Positions 1 to 8,873 of a stretch of 64,000 bases of DNA are shown piece after piece (positions within the stretch are counted from its first letter, which is position 1; each line of letters begins with the position of its first letter). Under the pieces are notes generated by a model, which was given only the letters and a program-made list of their open reading frames with translations, had not been told where the DNA came from and ran no database searches. Source of the DNA: Dyella humicola (GTDB lineage Bacteria > Pseudomonadota > Gammaproteobacteria > Xanthomonadales > Rhodanobacteraceae); contig NZ_JAPDPC010000001.1 in assembly GCF_026283945.1 (NCBI RefSeq), forward strand, positions 3,162,001-3,226,000, given 5' to 3'. A program made the translations under genes and the position numbers.

Positions 1-726
1 CTGGACGGCAGCAACACGCCCATGCGGGGCGTGATGAAACTCAATGCTCGCCACGTGAAGCTGAATCAGCTATTCCCGAGGTTCGAGCCGATGCGCACCA
101 GCCTGGGCGAGATCAATGGCGATGCCGCATTGAATGCACGCGGCAATTCGGTGAGCGAGTTGCTCGGCACGGCCACCGGTGAAGTGAAGCTGTTGATGAA
201 CGACGGCGTCATCAGCAAGACGTTGTTGGAAACGGCAGGTCTCAACGTGGGCAACATCGTGATCGGCAAGCTGTTCGGCGACAAGACGGTAAAGATCAAC
301 TGTGCCGCGTCCGACCTCACGGCAACCAACGGCCTGTTCGAGACGCGCCTGTTCGTCTTCGATACCGAGGATGCCACCGTCAAGATCGATGGCAGCATCA
401 ATTTCGCCGATGAGCGACTTGATCTCAACGTGCGCCCAGAATCCAAGGGCCTGCGCATCTTATCGTTGCGCTCGCCGCTATACGTCAGGGGCACCCTGAA
501 AGACCCCGACGTCGGCGTGCAAGCGGGGCCGCTGATCTTGCGTAGTGGTGGCGCCCTTGCGCTTGGCGTGTTGGCAGCGCCGGTGGCCGCCCTGCTGCCA
601 CTGGTCGCCACCAGCAAGGACGATGAGACCAACGCCTGCGCTGGGGTGCTGGAGCAGATGCGCGGTCCGTCCAAGAGCCGACCGGTGCAGCCTGCACCGA
701 AGTCCAAGCCCACGGCACCCGGCTGA
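1..726 (+). CDS. AsmA family protein, C-terminal part (5' truncated by window)
   Basis: The reading frame is open from base 1 and ends at TGA 724-726, so only the last 241 residues are present. The text has the pattern of the AsmA C-terminal domain: repeated beta-strand stretches, an 'LNARGNSVSELLGTATGEV' segment, then 'KIDGSINFADERLDLNVRP' and 'LYVRGTLKDPDVGV', which is the usual end of AsmA/YhdP-like envelope proteins. A hydrophobic Ala/Leu stretch (LALGVLAAPVAALLPLVA) lies near the C-terminus, followed by a Pro/Lys-rich tail. Members of this family are membrane anchored, face the periplasm and are linked to lipid transport or outer-membrane assembly. The exact subfamily cannot be decided without the N-terminus. 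Confidence 0.75.
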   Translation: MDGSNTPMRGVMKLNARHVKLNQLFPRFEPMRTSLGEINGDAALNARGNSVSELLGTATGEVKLLMNDGVISKTLLETAGLNVGNIVIGKLFGDKTVKINCAASDLTATNGLFETRLFVFDTEDATVKIDGSINFADERLDLNVRPESKGLRILSLRSPLYVRGTLKDPDVGVQAGPLILRSGGALALGVLAAPVAALLPLVATSKDDETNACAGVLEQMRGPSKSRPVQPAPKSKPTAPG

Positions 727-811
727 GCCTGCCTTTCCGACCGCGGCGGGCTCCCGCGCACGCCAGGACGGCGGCTAGAATGCGGCGTCCCCTCCCCGCT
801 GGCTCGTATTC

Positions 812-1741
812 ATGCAACCCGTCACCAAGGCCCGCTGGCAGATCCATTTCTGCGTCCTGCTGTGGGGTTTCACGGCCATTCTCGGCAAGTTGATCACCTT
901 GCCTGCCCTACCCTTGGTGTGGTGGCGCATGCTTTTGGTCGTGGCGGCGCTGTTCCTGTTTCCGAGCGTGTGGCGCGGCCTGAAGGCGATGCCATCAAGA
1001 CTACGTTGGGCCTACGCCGGCATCGGCGTGCTGGTGTCGCTGCATTGGCTGACGTTCTACGCTGCGATCAAGCTGGCGAACGCATCGGTGGCGGCAACGT
1101 GCATTGCACTGGGACCCGTCTTTCTCTCCCTGGTCGAACCATGGATTGCACGTCGCAAGTTCGATCCTCGCGAGTTGCTGATCGGTGTCGCGGTCGTACC
1201 AGGCGTGGCAATGGTGGTCGGCGGCGTGCCCGCACAGATGCGACTGGGTATTGCCGTTGGTGCACTGTCCGCGCTGTTGGTGGCCTTGTTCGGCTCATAC
1301 AACAAGCGACTGGTTGAGCATGCCGATCCGCTCACGGTGACCTGTATCGAGCTGGGCACGGGTACGCTGTTCCTTACCTTGCTGGCCCCGCTGTTGCCGC
1401 ACATGGGCCCCGCGTTCGTGCTGCCCAGCCTGCACGATGCGGCCTTGCTGATGCTGCTGTCGTTCGGCTGCACCCTGCTGCCGTTTGCGCTGGCGTTAGT
1501 GGCCTTGCGCCATATGAGCGCTTTCGGCACGCAGATGGTGACCAATCTCGAACCGGTGTACGCCATCCTGCTGGCCATCGTGTTGCTTGGCGAACAACGC
1601 CAACTGGATGGCTGGTTCTACGCGGGTGTCGCCGTGATCCTGGCTGCCGTCTTCATCCATCCTTTGCTCAGCCGCCAGCAAGCGGCGCCCTCCCAGCCCG
1701 AGCTGCTGGGCACGTCCGAAAGCCACGGCATCGTCGAATAG
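812..1741 (+). CDS. EamA/DMT-family transporter
   Basis: The 309-residue protein is almost entirely hydrophobic, with about ten predicted membrane spans arranged as two repeated halves, as in drug/metabolite transporters of the EamA (RhaT/YdcZ-like) family. It begins 'MQPVTKARWQIHFCVLLWG' and has the family pattern 'LANASVAATCIALGPVFLSL' in the first half and 'TNLEPVYAILLAIVLLGEQ' near the end of the second half. The length is typical. The substrate cannot be read from sequence; relatives export amino acids or other metabolites. It stands alone, 85 bp after the AsmA-like gene and 70 bp before the antiporter gene. Confidence 0.85.
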   Translation: MQPVTKARWQIHFCVLLWGFTAILGKLITLPALPLVWWRMLLVVAALFLFPSVWRGLKAMPSRLRWAYAGIGVLVSLHWLTFYAAIKLANASVAATCIALGPVFLSLVEPWIARRKFDPRELLIGVAVVPGVAMVVGGVPAQMRLGIAVGALSALLVALFGSYNKRLVEHADPLTVTCIELGTGTLFLTLLAPLLPHMGPAFVLPSLHDAALLMLLSFGCTLLPFALALVALRHMSAFGTQMVTNLEPVYAILLAIVLLGEQRQLDGWFYAGVAVILAAVFIHPLLSRQQAAPSQPELLGTSESHGIVE

Positions 1742-1820
1742 CCCCAAACCCCGCACGACTGCGGCTAAAGTACGCCGGAACGAGCGTACGGGTTCTTCCA
1801 ACCTTGGCGGGGTGGCTAGG

Positions 1821-2939
1821 ATGAGGCTCAGTAGCGTGCCGTCGGTCTTCAGGGTCGAGTGGTTTCTGGCCTTGAGCTTGGCCACTTGTGTGATGTTCCT
1901 GATATTCGGCGACAAGCCGCTGGGAAGGCTGGATCAACCGCTGCAGCTTGGCCTCGCCTTCGCCTGGTTGTTCTTCGTGATACTCGGTGCGGCCCTGGCC
2001 GTCGTGCGCCATGCGGACCAGCTCGGCGAGAAGCTTGGCGAGCCCTATGGCACGCTGATCCTGACGCTGTCGATCACCTCCATCGAGGTCATCAGCATCA
2101 CCGCCATCATGTTGCATGGCGAGAACAACCCGACGCTCGCACGCGATACCCTGTTCGCGGTCACCATGATCATTCTCAATGGCATGGTCGGGCTGTCCTT
2201 GCTGATGGGCGGATGGCGGCACCATGAGCAGCACTACAACCTGCAGGGTGCCAATGCCTATCTAGGCGTAGTGATTCCCCTTGGGGTACTGGCCCTGGTC
2301 TTGCCGAATTTCACCGTGACAACGGCGGGGCCGACCTTGTCCTTTGCACAGGAGTCGTTCGTTGCGATCATCTCCGTTGGCCTGTATGTCGCTTTCCTGG
2401 CCTTGCAGACGAGGCGGCATCGCGCGTACTTCGCAGGCTCCGTGCACGGCGAAGACAAGCACTCCGTCGATGATCACAGCTCATCCACTCGGCTACTGAC
2501 GCACACGGTGCTGCTTGTGGCCTACATGGCCCAGGTCGTATTCCTCGCGGAGAAGCTGGCGCAACCGGTGGATTACGTCGTCGAAACCATGAAGTGGCCG
2601 GCGGCCTTCGCCGGCCTGACCATGGCGATCCTGGTAGCGACTCCAGAGGCCATCGGCGCGGTACGCGCGGCGCGCGCCAATCACATGCAGCGCTCGGTCA
2701 ATATTTTCCTTGGCTCGGTGCTGTCGACCATCGGCCTCACCATTCCGCTGATCTTGATGATCAGCCATCTGACCCGGCATCCCATCGTGTTGGGGCTGGA
2801 GCACACCGACCTGCTGCTCTTCATGCTTACGCTCGCGTTGTGTCTGGTGACGTTTTCGAGCGGTCACACCAACGTACTGCAGGGTGCTGTACACCTGATG
2901 CTCTTCGTCGCGTATCTGTTTTTCATCTTCCAGGGATAG
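1821..2939 (+). CDS. chaA: ChaA-type calcium/sodium:proton antiporter (copy 1)
   Basis: The protein (372 aa from ATG 1821; an in-frame GTG at 1812 would add three residues) is a polytopic membrane protein of the CaCA superfamily. It carries the ion-binding alpha-repeat 'GEPYGTLILTLSITSIEVI' with its conserved Glu in the first half and a second alpha-repeat 'VATPEAIGAVRAARANH' in the second half. 'RHHEQHYNLQGANAYLGVVI' follows the first repeat. Known ChaA proteins exchange Ca2+, Na+ or K+ for protons across the inner membrane and help with alkaline and salt stress. A diverged paralog lies at 15509-16666. The name rests on family resemblance. Confidence 0.82.
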   Translation: MRLSSVPSVFRVEWFLALSLATCVMFLIFGDKPLGRLDQPLQLGLAFAWLFFVILGAALAVVRHADQLGEKLGEPYGTLILTLSITSIEVISITAIMLHGENNPTLARDTLFAVTMIILNGMVGLSLLMGGWRHHEQHYNLQGANAYLGVVIPLGVLALVLPNFTVTTAGPTLSFAQESFVAIISVGLYVAFLALQTRRHRAYFAGSVHGEDKHSVDDHSSSTRLLTHTVLLVAYMAQVVFLAEKLAQPVDYVVETMKWPAAFAGLTMAILVATPEAIGAVRAARANHMQRSVNIFLGSVLSTIGLTIPLILMISHLTRHPIVLGLEHTDLLLFMLTLALCLVTFSSGHTNVLQGAVHLMLFVAYLFFIFQG

Positions 2940-3050
2940 CTGTTGCCGCTCGTCGGAACGGCGCCGCGGCGCTACGCGCCCTTGGTTCAAGGATATCTCG
3001 CAGCATTCCCCATCCAGCGGCCACGGACCACGTGGCAGTCGCAAACATTC

Positions 3051-3968
3051 TCAGAACCAGATCCGGACGCCGGCCAGCCACGACGTCTCCCGCGCCCGCA
3101 AGCTCGCAGCTGTGGCATCATCCTGCGTGCCGAAACGGCGCGTCCAGTTGATGCCGATATACGGAGCGAATTTCCTGCTGAATTCGTAGCGCATACGCAA
3201 GCCTGCTTCGACGTCGGACAGACCCGATGAAATGCCACGTTGCGGATCGTCCTTGCCATAGACATTCAGCTCCAGCTTCGGCGACAGAATCAACCGCTGA
3301 GTGAAGCGCAAGTCGTAGCTGGCCTCGAAGCGTGCGGCCGTGCGGCCCTGCTCGCCGACGTAAAACGTGGCCTGCGTTTCGAACCAGTACGGCGCCAGCC
3401 CCTGCACACCAAGCGCTGCCCATTGGCGGTTCGGTCCTTGTCCGACATCCTGGCGCACACCCAGCTGCCAGTCCCAGAAGCGCGTCCATGCGTGGCTCCA
3501 CAACACGTCGACGCGAGCATCCTGGGTTCCTTCGCTGTCCCGCTCGCCTTCTGTCTTCAGCCACAGGCGATCGATACCATTGCCCCACCAACCCTCCGCC
3601 TCCCAGCTAGTGGCGTAATCGCCATTCGTACTGCGGCTACGCTCCAGACGATCGAACAGCAGCATGCCCAATGGCGGCGACGGATTCATTTCCATCGACT
3701 CCGTCATCTCCGCAGGCGTCATGGCATGCATGGTGGCTTGTGGCGGCGGTGGTGGCACATGGTCGTTTGGCGGACGCGTGTCCTCGGCCACCGGCTGTGA
3801 TGCCGTCCCATGATCTGCATGTGGATCATCGTGGCCGGCACGCGGGTCCATCGGTGCAGATGTCGACATGCCGGGCATATCAGGCATGTTCATACTTTGT
3901 GCCCATGCCGACACGGGGAGCGCCGCCAGCAGTGTCAGCGCAGCCGGAAGTAGGTTGAGCCGGCTCAT
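3051..3968 (-). CDS. copB: Copper resistance protein B, outer-membrane
   Basis: This 305-residue protein starts with a Sec signal peptide (MSRLNLLPAALTLLAALPVSAWAQ). A Met/His/Asp-rich stretch follows (residues about 25-100, with MNMPDMPGM and HDDPHADH), suited to binding Cu(I)/Cu(II). The C-terminal 200 residues are the CopB domain, with alternating aromatic strands such as 'YATSWEAEGWWGNGIDRLWL' and a final 'SWLAGVRIWF', a terminal-Phe signature of outer-membrane barrels. Its start overlaps the end of copA by 4 bp (ATGA), so the two are co-translated. CopB is thought to bind copper at the outer membrane. Only the CopA and CopB pair is present; no copC or copD follows. Confidence 0.9.
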   Translation of the reverse strand: MSRLNLLPAALTLLAALPVSAWAQSMNMPDMPGMSTSAPMDPRAGHDDPHADHGTASQPVAEDTRPPNDHVPPPPPQATMHAMTPAEMTESMEMNPSPPLGMLLFDRLERSRSTNGDYATSWEAEGWWGNGIDRLWLKTEGERDSEGTQDARVDVLWSHAWTRFWDWQLGVRQDVGQGPNRQWAALGVQGLAPYWFETQATFYVGEQGRTAARFEASYDLRFTQRLILSPKLELNVYGKDDPQRGISSGLSDVEAGLRMRYEFSRKFAPYIGINWTRRFGTQDDATAASLRARETSWLAGVRIWF

Positions 3969-5704
3969 GCCACCACGACCTCACGGAACATGCCCGCCAT
4001 GTGGAAGAGTAAATGACAGTGGAATGCCCAGCGCCCCTGGGCGTCGGCACTCACCCGGAAGCTCACGCGCTGCGCGGGCTGGACCACCACCGTGTGCTTG
4101 CGCGCCTGAAACTCGCCTTCCGGCGATTCAAGTTCGCTCCACATGCCATGCAGGTGGATGGGATGCGCCATCATGGTGTCGTTCACCAGCACGATGCGGA
4201 CCTGTTCGCCATAACGCAGCCGCAGCGGTCCAGCCTCGGAGGCAAGCGTGCCGTCGAACGACCAGCGGTAGCGCTCCATGTTGCCGGTGAGGCGCAAGGT
4301 GATCTCCCTGTCCACTCGTGGCGATATGGGCGTATCGACGGCATGCAGATCGGCGTAGGTCAGCACGCGGCGACCGCTGTCACGCAGGCCCACACCGGGG
4401 TCGTTGAGATTGCTGCGCGGCGTCGCCACGCGCATATCCACTTCCGGCCCTGTTTTCAGTGCCGGCGCGTGGGACTCTTGCGCCATTGACATCGGCGGCA
4501 TGCCCGGCATGTCCATCGTCATGCCCGTCATGTCATGACTCATGCCGTGCCCCATGTCGCCGTTATTCATCGCGCCCATCATGTCGGCCATGCTGAGCAG
4601 CGGGCGCGGATCGAGCGGCGGCACGGCGGCAGTCATGCCGTCGCGCGGCGCCAGCGTGGCACGCGCGAAGCCGGAGCGGTCCATGCTTTGGGCAAAGATG
4701 GTCCAGGCACGATCGGCGGCGGGTTCCACGATGACGTCGTAGGTCTCGCCATTGCCGATGCGGAATTCATCCACGCTCACCGGTTCGATGGCCTGGCCAT
4801 CCGCGGCAACGACGGTCATCTTTAAGCCGGGAATGCGCACATCGAAGAACGTCATCGACGCGCCATTGATAAAACGCAGGCGCACCTTGTCGCCCGCATC
4901 GAACAGGCCCGTCCAGTTGCCCGCGGGCGTTTGGCCATTGAGCAGATAGGTGTACGTGGCCGCCGAGACATCGGCCAGATCGGTGGGATCCATGCGCATG
5001 CGATTCCACATCTGCCGCTGCGCCAGCGCCTGTGACATGCCATTGCGCCCTACGTCATGCAGGAAGTCGCCAACGGTGGGCTTGCCATGGTTGTAGTAGC
5101 CGCTCTGCCTCCTGAGGTTCGCGTAGATCGTTTCCGGGCCAGTGTCCGTCCAGTCACTCAGCAAGATCGTGTAGTCGCGCTGCACCGCATGGCGCTCGCC
5201 GTCTCGTGGCTCGATCACGATGGGACCGTACAGCCCGGTCTGTTCCTGGAAACCCGCGTGACTGTGATACCAGTACGTGCCGGACTGATTCACGGTGAAC
5301 CGGTAAACATACTCGCCGCCCGGAGGAATGCCGCCAAAGCTCAGGCCCGGCACGCCGTCCATGTCGGCAGGCAACACGATGCCATGCCAATGGATGGCAC
5401 TCGTCACCGCGAGGCGATTTCGCACGCGTATGGTCACCGTTTCGCCCTGCCGCCAGCGCAGCAGCGGCGCAGGCAGCTGGCCATTCACGGCGGTGGCTAC
5501 GCGCCGGTGGCCCGTGAAATTGACTGGCAGCTCAGCGATTTCGAGTTCGAAATGATTGCCGCGCAATTCGCTACGCTGCACCCCGGCCTGCGCCAGCGCG
5601 CTACCGCGCCAGAGGCCAAGCCCAGCCGCGACCCCGCCAAGGGCCAATCCCTGTACGAAACGCCGACGCGGCAGCTGGACGCCACGGGAATCTTGCATGT
5701 CCAT
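3965..5704 (-). CDS. copA: Copper resistance multicopper oxidase CopA
   Basis: The 579-residue protein is a three-domain cupredoxin oxidase of the CopA/PcoA type. A twin-arginine signal (RRRFVQGLALGGVAAGLG) indicates folded export to the periplasm. All four copper-ligand blocks are present: 'HWHG' near residue 105, 'YWYHSHAG' near 145, 'HPIHLHGMW' near 515 and 'HCHLLFHMAGM' near 565. The last includes the Cys-His pair and Met of the type 1 site. A Met-rich insert (about residues 380-405, with repeats like MGHGMSHDM and MPGMPPM) is the usual Cu(I)-binding region. CopA oxidises Cu(I) to the less toxic Cu(II). It is followed by copB with a 4-bp overlap and preceded by the small copL-like gene. 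Confidence 0.95.
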   Translation of the reverse strand: MDMQDSRGVQLPRRRFVQGLALGGVAAGLGLWRGSALAQAGVQRSELRGNHFELEIAELPVNFTGHRRVATAVNGQLPAPLLRWRQGETVTIRVRNRLAVTSAIHWHGIVLPADMDGVPGLSFGGIPPGGEYVYRFTVNQSGTYWYHSHAGFQEQTGLYGPIVIEPRDGERHAVQRDYTILLSDWTDTGPETIYANLRRQSGYYNHGKPTVGDFLHDVGRNGMSQALAQRQMWNRMRMDPTDLADVSAATYTYLLNGQTPAGNWTGLFDAGDKVRLRFINGASMTFFDVRIPGLKMTVVAADGQAIEPVSVDEFRIGNGETYDVIVEPAADRAWTIFAQSMDRSGFARATLAPRDGMTAAVPPLDPRPLLSMADMMGAMNNGDMGHGMSHDMTGMTMDMPGMPPMSMAQESHAPALKTGPEVDMRVATPRSNLNDPGVGLRDSGRRVLTYADLHAVDTPISPRVDREITLRLTGNMERYRWSFDGTLASEAGPLRLRYGEQVRIVLVNDTMMAHPIHLHGMWSELESPEGEFQARKHTVVVQPAQRVSFRVSADAQGRWAFHCHLLFHMAGMFREVVVA

Positions 5705-5784
5705 TGAGTCACTCCGTCATTCGTTCCCGCGAGGCGGGTGCGTCGAATCGGCCGAACAGTCGGCTCTTTGCAGCGAACGGAGAA

Positions 5785-6138
5785 TCAGGCAACCGGTGGG
5801 CGCAAGGGAGGTTCGTAGACCGGTTGTGGGGCGACCTCGCGGCCCGCCTTCTCTCCCGAGTTGTCGGGGAGCGCGTGCGGCAGGGTTTGCACCAAGGATG
5901 GCGGCACGCTGACCGCCGCATGTGCGCAGACACCATCGGGCGTTGCCGTTGCCGCGTGCCCAGGGGCTTGATGCTGGGAATCTGCGGCATGGGGCATCGA
6001 CATCGACATCGATGCTCCCTTCGACGGACAGCATTCTTCCTGTGCCCAAACCGTACTTGCCAGGGTCAACCATGCACACAGCGCCAGCGCGAACAAGGCG
6101 CGGCAGCGACGCAGGCGACGGAAAAGGTGGCGGGACAT
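5785..6138 (-). CDS. CopL-like small exported metal-binding protein
   Basis: The likely product is 117 residues from ATG 6138. An Arg-rich start and a hydrophobic segment (ALFALALCAWLTLASTVWAQ) form a signal peptide. The mature part has a Cys pair (EECCPS), a Met/Ser repeat (SMSMSMPH), several His residues and another Cys, all suited to copper binding. It lies 80 bp upstream of copA on the same strand, the place where xanthomonads carry copL, a gene needed for copper-induced copAB expression. I assign it by position and composition, not by a clear sequence match. No strong ribosome site marks this start, and an upstream ATG at 6192 in the same frame is possible. Confidence 0.55.
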   Translation of the reverse strand: MSRHLFRRLRRCRALFALALCAWLTLASTVWAQEECCPSKGASMSMSMPHAADSQHQAPGHAATATPDGVCAHAAVSVPPSLVQTLPHALPDNSGEKAGREVAPQPVYEPPLRPPVA

Positions 6139-6276
6139 AGCCGCAGCATAGCCAGCTAACAACGGCAAGCTCAACTCTGGAGGTGGCTTCATCGGCGCTA
6201 CCGCGCGGCTTGGCTGCCGAGATCGGGGCGCCTGCACCGATTTTTTGGGCGAAAAACGTCAATCCTCACTTCCAAC

Positions 6277-6282
6277 TATAAT
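6277..6282 (+). promoter_or_regulatory. Candidate -10 box (TATAAT) upstream of rlmJ
   Basis: A perfect TATAAT hexamer lies 26 bases before the rlmJ start codon, in an otherwise GC-rich context and within the gap between the divergent copL-like gene and rlmJ. No convincing -35 hexamer sits 16-18 bases upstream (the region reads GAAAAACGTC), so the site is only a candidate. Confidence 0.4.
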
Positions 6283-6308
6283 TGTCCGCCAAATGGCGCC
6301 CATCCCCT

Positions 6309-7244
6309 ATGAACTACCGTCACGCCTACCACGCCGGTAACTTCGCCGATGTCTTGAAGCATTCGGTGCTGTTTGCGCTGATCGAAGCGCTGCAGGCGAA
6401 GGCCACGCCGTTTGGCTTCGTTGATACTCATTCGGGCAGCGGCTGCTACGCCCTCGACGGCGTGGAAGCAGGCAAGACCGGCGAGTACAAGGATGGCATC
6501 GTCCGTCTGCTGTTCCCTGATTTGCACCAGTCGCAGGAACACCACGCCGCCTTGCCGCCACTGTTGCGCCGCTGGCTGGACTCGATTCTCAAACTGCCTG
6601 GCAACGAGCATGGGCTGAAGCTGTACCCCGGCTCGCCACTGCAGGTCGCGCGCGCCATGCGCGATATCGACAGCGCCCAGCTGTGTGAGCTGCACCCCGA
6701 GGAAGCGGAGCGATTGCGCGAATTGTTTCATCGCGATCACCGCGTGCACGTGCATCAACGCAATGGCTATGAAGCACTCAAGAGTCTGATTCCTCCGCAG
6801 GAGAAGCGCGGCCTGGTGCTGATCGACCCGCCGTACGAGGCCCAGGAATCCGAATATCGCGTGATCGAGAAGGCGCTCAAGCTGGCACTGCAGCGCTGGC
6901 CCACCGGTGTGTACGCCATTTGGTACCCGATCAAGCTACGCAGCCAGGTGCAGCCGTTCCATCGCTGGCTGCAGCATTGCGGCGCCAGGCGCGTGCTGCG
7001 TGCGGAGCTGCTGGTACGCCCCGACGACTCACCGTTGCGCCTCAACGGCTCGGGCATGGTGATCCTCAACGCCCCATGGAAGCTCGACGACACCTTGCGC
7101 GAACCGATGCGCGCCATGTCCCGCCTGCTCTCGCAGGAAAAGCCGGCCCAATGGCGGCTCGACTGGCTGGTCGAGGATACCCCCAGCTCAACGCGTGACG
7201 AAGCTCGCGCACGCCACCTATCGCCCCCATCGCGTGCCCGTTAA
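6309..7244 (+). CDS. rlmJ: 23S rRNA (adenine(2030)-N6)-methyltransferase RlmJ
   Basis: The 311-residue protein begins 'MNYRHAYHAGNFADVLKHSV', the diagnostic N-terminus of RlmJ, and the window from there matches the family end to end. The SAM-binding segment 'FVDTHSGSGCYAL' lies near residues 38-50, and the catalytic DPPY motif is seen as 'LVLIDPPYEAQESEY' around residue 173. The enzyme N6-methylates A2030 of 23S rRNA. The start is set by this conserved N-terminus rather than by the in-frame upstream codons. It is monocistronic, and the C-terminal 25 residues are an unconserved-looking polar tail. Confidence 0.95.
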   Translation: MNYRHAYHAGNFADVLKHSVLFALIEALQAKATPFGFVDTHSGSGCYALDGVEAGKTGEYKDGIVRLLFPDLHQSQEHHAALPPLLRRWLDSILKLPGNEHGLKLYPGSPLQVARAMRDIDSAQLCELHPEEAERLRELFHRDHRVHVHQRNGYEALKSLIPPQEKRGLVLIDPPYEAQESEYRVIEKALKLALQRWPTGVYAIWYPIKLRSQVQPFHRWLQHCGARRVLRAELLVRPDDSPLRLNGSGMVILNAPWKLDDTLREPMRAMSRLLSQEKPAQWRLDWLVEDTPSSTRDEARARHLSPPSRAR

Positions 7245-7282
7245 GCTCAGCCTTATCGCCGCCTGAGATGCCGGAGCCCGCC

Positions 7283-7798
7283 ATGCGCAAACGCCTTGCC
7301 AATGTCCTGATCCGCGGCGCCCTGCCGGCGAGCCTGATGGCTCTGGCCGCCTGCGCACCCGCACCTATCTACAAGCCGTCTGCCAACACGGTCGCCATCA
7401 CTCCGGACGCGGTGGCGCATGAGCCCGAACGCTATGCCAACGCCGACGTGATCTGGGGCGGGCGTATCGTGGCTGTGCACAATCTCCCCGACCGCAGCGA
7501 GATCGAAATCGTCGGCTACCCGCTCGACAGCTCGCAGCGCCCGAAGGCGGAGGGTGGCGGCTGGGGCCGCTTTATCGCGGTGATGCCTGGCTTTCTAGAG
7601 CCCTTCAACTACCCGTCGGGCGCACTGATCACCCTGGCCGGCCGCGTCAGCGGCAGCCGCGCCGGCGAAGTGGGCGAGGCCAGTTACGTGTACCCGCTGG
7701 TTGGCGTGGCACAGTCGCATATATGGACGGCTGAAGAGATGCATAGCGGCCATCCCAACATCAGCTTTGGCCTGGGCGTGGGTGTCGGCATTCGCTGA
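7283..7798 (+). CDS. slp: Slp family outer-membrane lipoprotein
   Basis: The product is a 171-residue lipoprotein from ATG 7283, which has a GGAG six bases upstream; an ATG at 7268 is also in frame but lacks such a site. The signal peptide ends in a lipobox (MALAAC), giving Cys24 as the lipidated residue. The mature part has the Slp pattern: 'VWGGRIVAV-like' text seen here as 'VIWGGRIVAVHNLPDRSEIE', then 'EIVGYPLDSSQRP', 'GRFIAVMPGFLEP' and 'YPSGALITLAGRVSG'. In E. coli, Slp is a starvation- and acid-induced outer-membrane lipoprotein of unclear molecular function. Residue +2 is Ala, consistent with outer-membrane sorting. Confidence 0.88.
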   Translation: MRKRLANVLIRGALPASLMALAACAPAPIYKPSANTVAITPDAVAHEPERYANADVIWGGRIVAVHNLPDRSEIEIVGYPLDSSQRPKAEGGGWGRFIAVMPGFLEPFNYPSGALITLAGRVSGSRAGEVGEASYVYPLVGVAQSHIWTAEEMHSGHPNISFGLGVGVGIR

Positions 7799-7964
7799 CA
7801 CGCCATGCGGGATCGATAGCGAAGCACACTGAGAAACGCACGCATACGAGACATGCACTGGCGCTTTGCCGTAGCGGGCACTCAATCAGTAGGCACCCTG
7901 CCAGCTCTTTCGACGTCACTACACTGGAACGCTGAAGGAAACGTTTGCGTAAGGGGATGATCCG

Positions 7965-8873
7965 ATGTCTGGCCAAGCCAATTCATTGAGGGCGATCCTG
8001 CTCGCACTCGGCGCGAATTTCGCGATTTTCGTGAGCAAGCTCGCAGCCGCCCTGATCACCGGTTCGGGCGCGATGTTGGCGGAGGCGGTGCATTCATTGG
8101 CGGACTGCGGCAACCAGGGTTTGCTGCTGCTCGGCATGCGCCAGGCGGACCGCCCTCCCTCCGACGAGTACCCGCTCGGATGGGGACGTGCACTGTATTT
8201 TTGGTCGTTCCTCGTCGCCATCCTGCTTTTCAGCGTGGGCGGCATGTTTTCCATCTACGAAGGCATCCACAAGCTTTCCCATCCCGAGCCGCTGAGATGG
8301 CCGTGGCTGGCTATCGGCGTATTGGCTTTCGGCGTAGTGGCCGAATCCTTCTCGATGCACGGCTGCCTCAAGGAAGTGAACAAGGTGCGTGATGGCCGTA
8401 GCCTGTGGCAATGGTTTCATGAAACCCGCTCCAGCGAGTTGCTGGTGATCTTCGGCGAGGATCTCGCGGCCTTGTTCGGTCTCAGCGTCGCGCTGGTCGC
8501 CGTGCTGGCGACCATGATGACCGGAGACCCTACGTTCGATGCGATCGGCACCATCGTCATCGGTGCACTGCTGGTGGTCGTGGCCGTCGCCGTGGCCATG
8601 GAGGTGAAGGCACTGCTCATCGGTCAGGGGCTGGAGCCCAAGCAGCGCGAGGCTTTGCTGGCCTTCATCAATGACCGCCCGGAAGTGGATGTGGTGCTAA
8701 ACCTCATCACCCTGCAGATGGGGCCGGACGTGATGGTGGCGGTCAAGGCGCGCATGGCGCCAGCACGCGACCAGCTATCGCTGATCCTGGCGATCAATGA
8801 GGTGGAACGCGCCATGAAAGCGCAGTTCACCGATATACGCTGGAGTTTCTTCGAGCCGGACGTGATGGACTAA
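7965..8873 (+). CDS. Cation diffusion facilitator (CDF) family metal exporter
   Basis: The 302-residue protein has six predicted membrane spans followed by a cytoplasmic domain of about 90 residues, the CDF layout. Span 2 holds 'AEAVHSLADCGNQGLLLLG', where H-S-L-A-D is the metal site of the transport pathway. Span 5 carries 'EDLAALFGLSVALVAVLAT', again with an acidic metal ligand. CDF proteins exchange Zn2+, Cd2+, Co2+ or Fe2+ for protons; the HxxxD pattern in span 2 fits Zn/Cd types, though the substrate is not certain. Its stop codon overlaps that of the convergent VOC gene by 4 bp. The start follows a GGGG-containing site, 'AAGGGGATGATCCG'. Confidence 0.85.
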   Translation: MSGQANSLRAILLALGANFAIFVSKLAAALITGSGAMLAEAVHSLADCGNQGLLLLGMRQADRPPSDEYPLGWGRALYFWSFLVAILLFSVGGMFSIYEGIHKLSHPEPLRWPWLAIGVLAFGVVAESFSMHGCLKEVNKVRDGRSLWQWFHETRSSELLVIFGEDLAALFGLSVALVAVLATMMTGDPTFDAIGTIVIGALLVVVAVAVAMEVKALLIGQGLEPKQREALLAFINDRPEVDVVLNLITLQMGPDVMVAVKARMAPARDQLSLILAINEVERAMKAQFTDIRWSFFEPDVMD

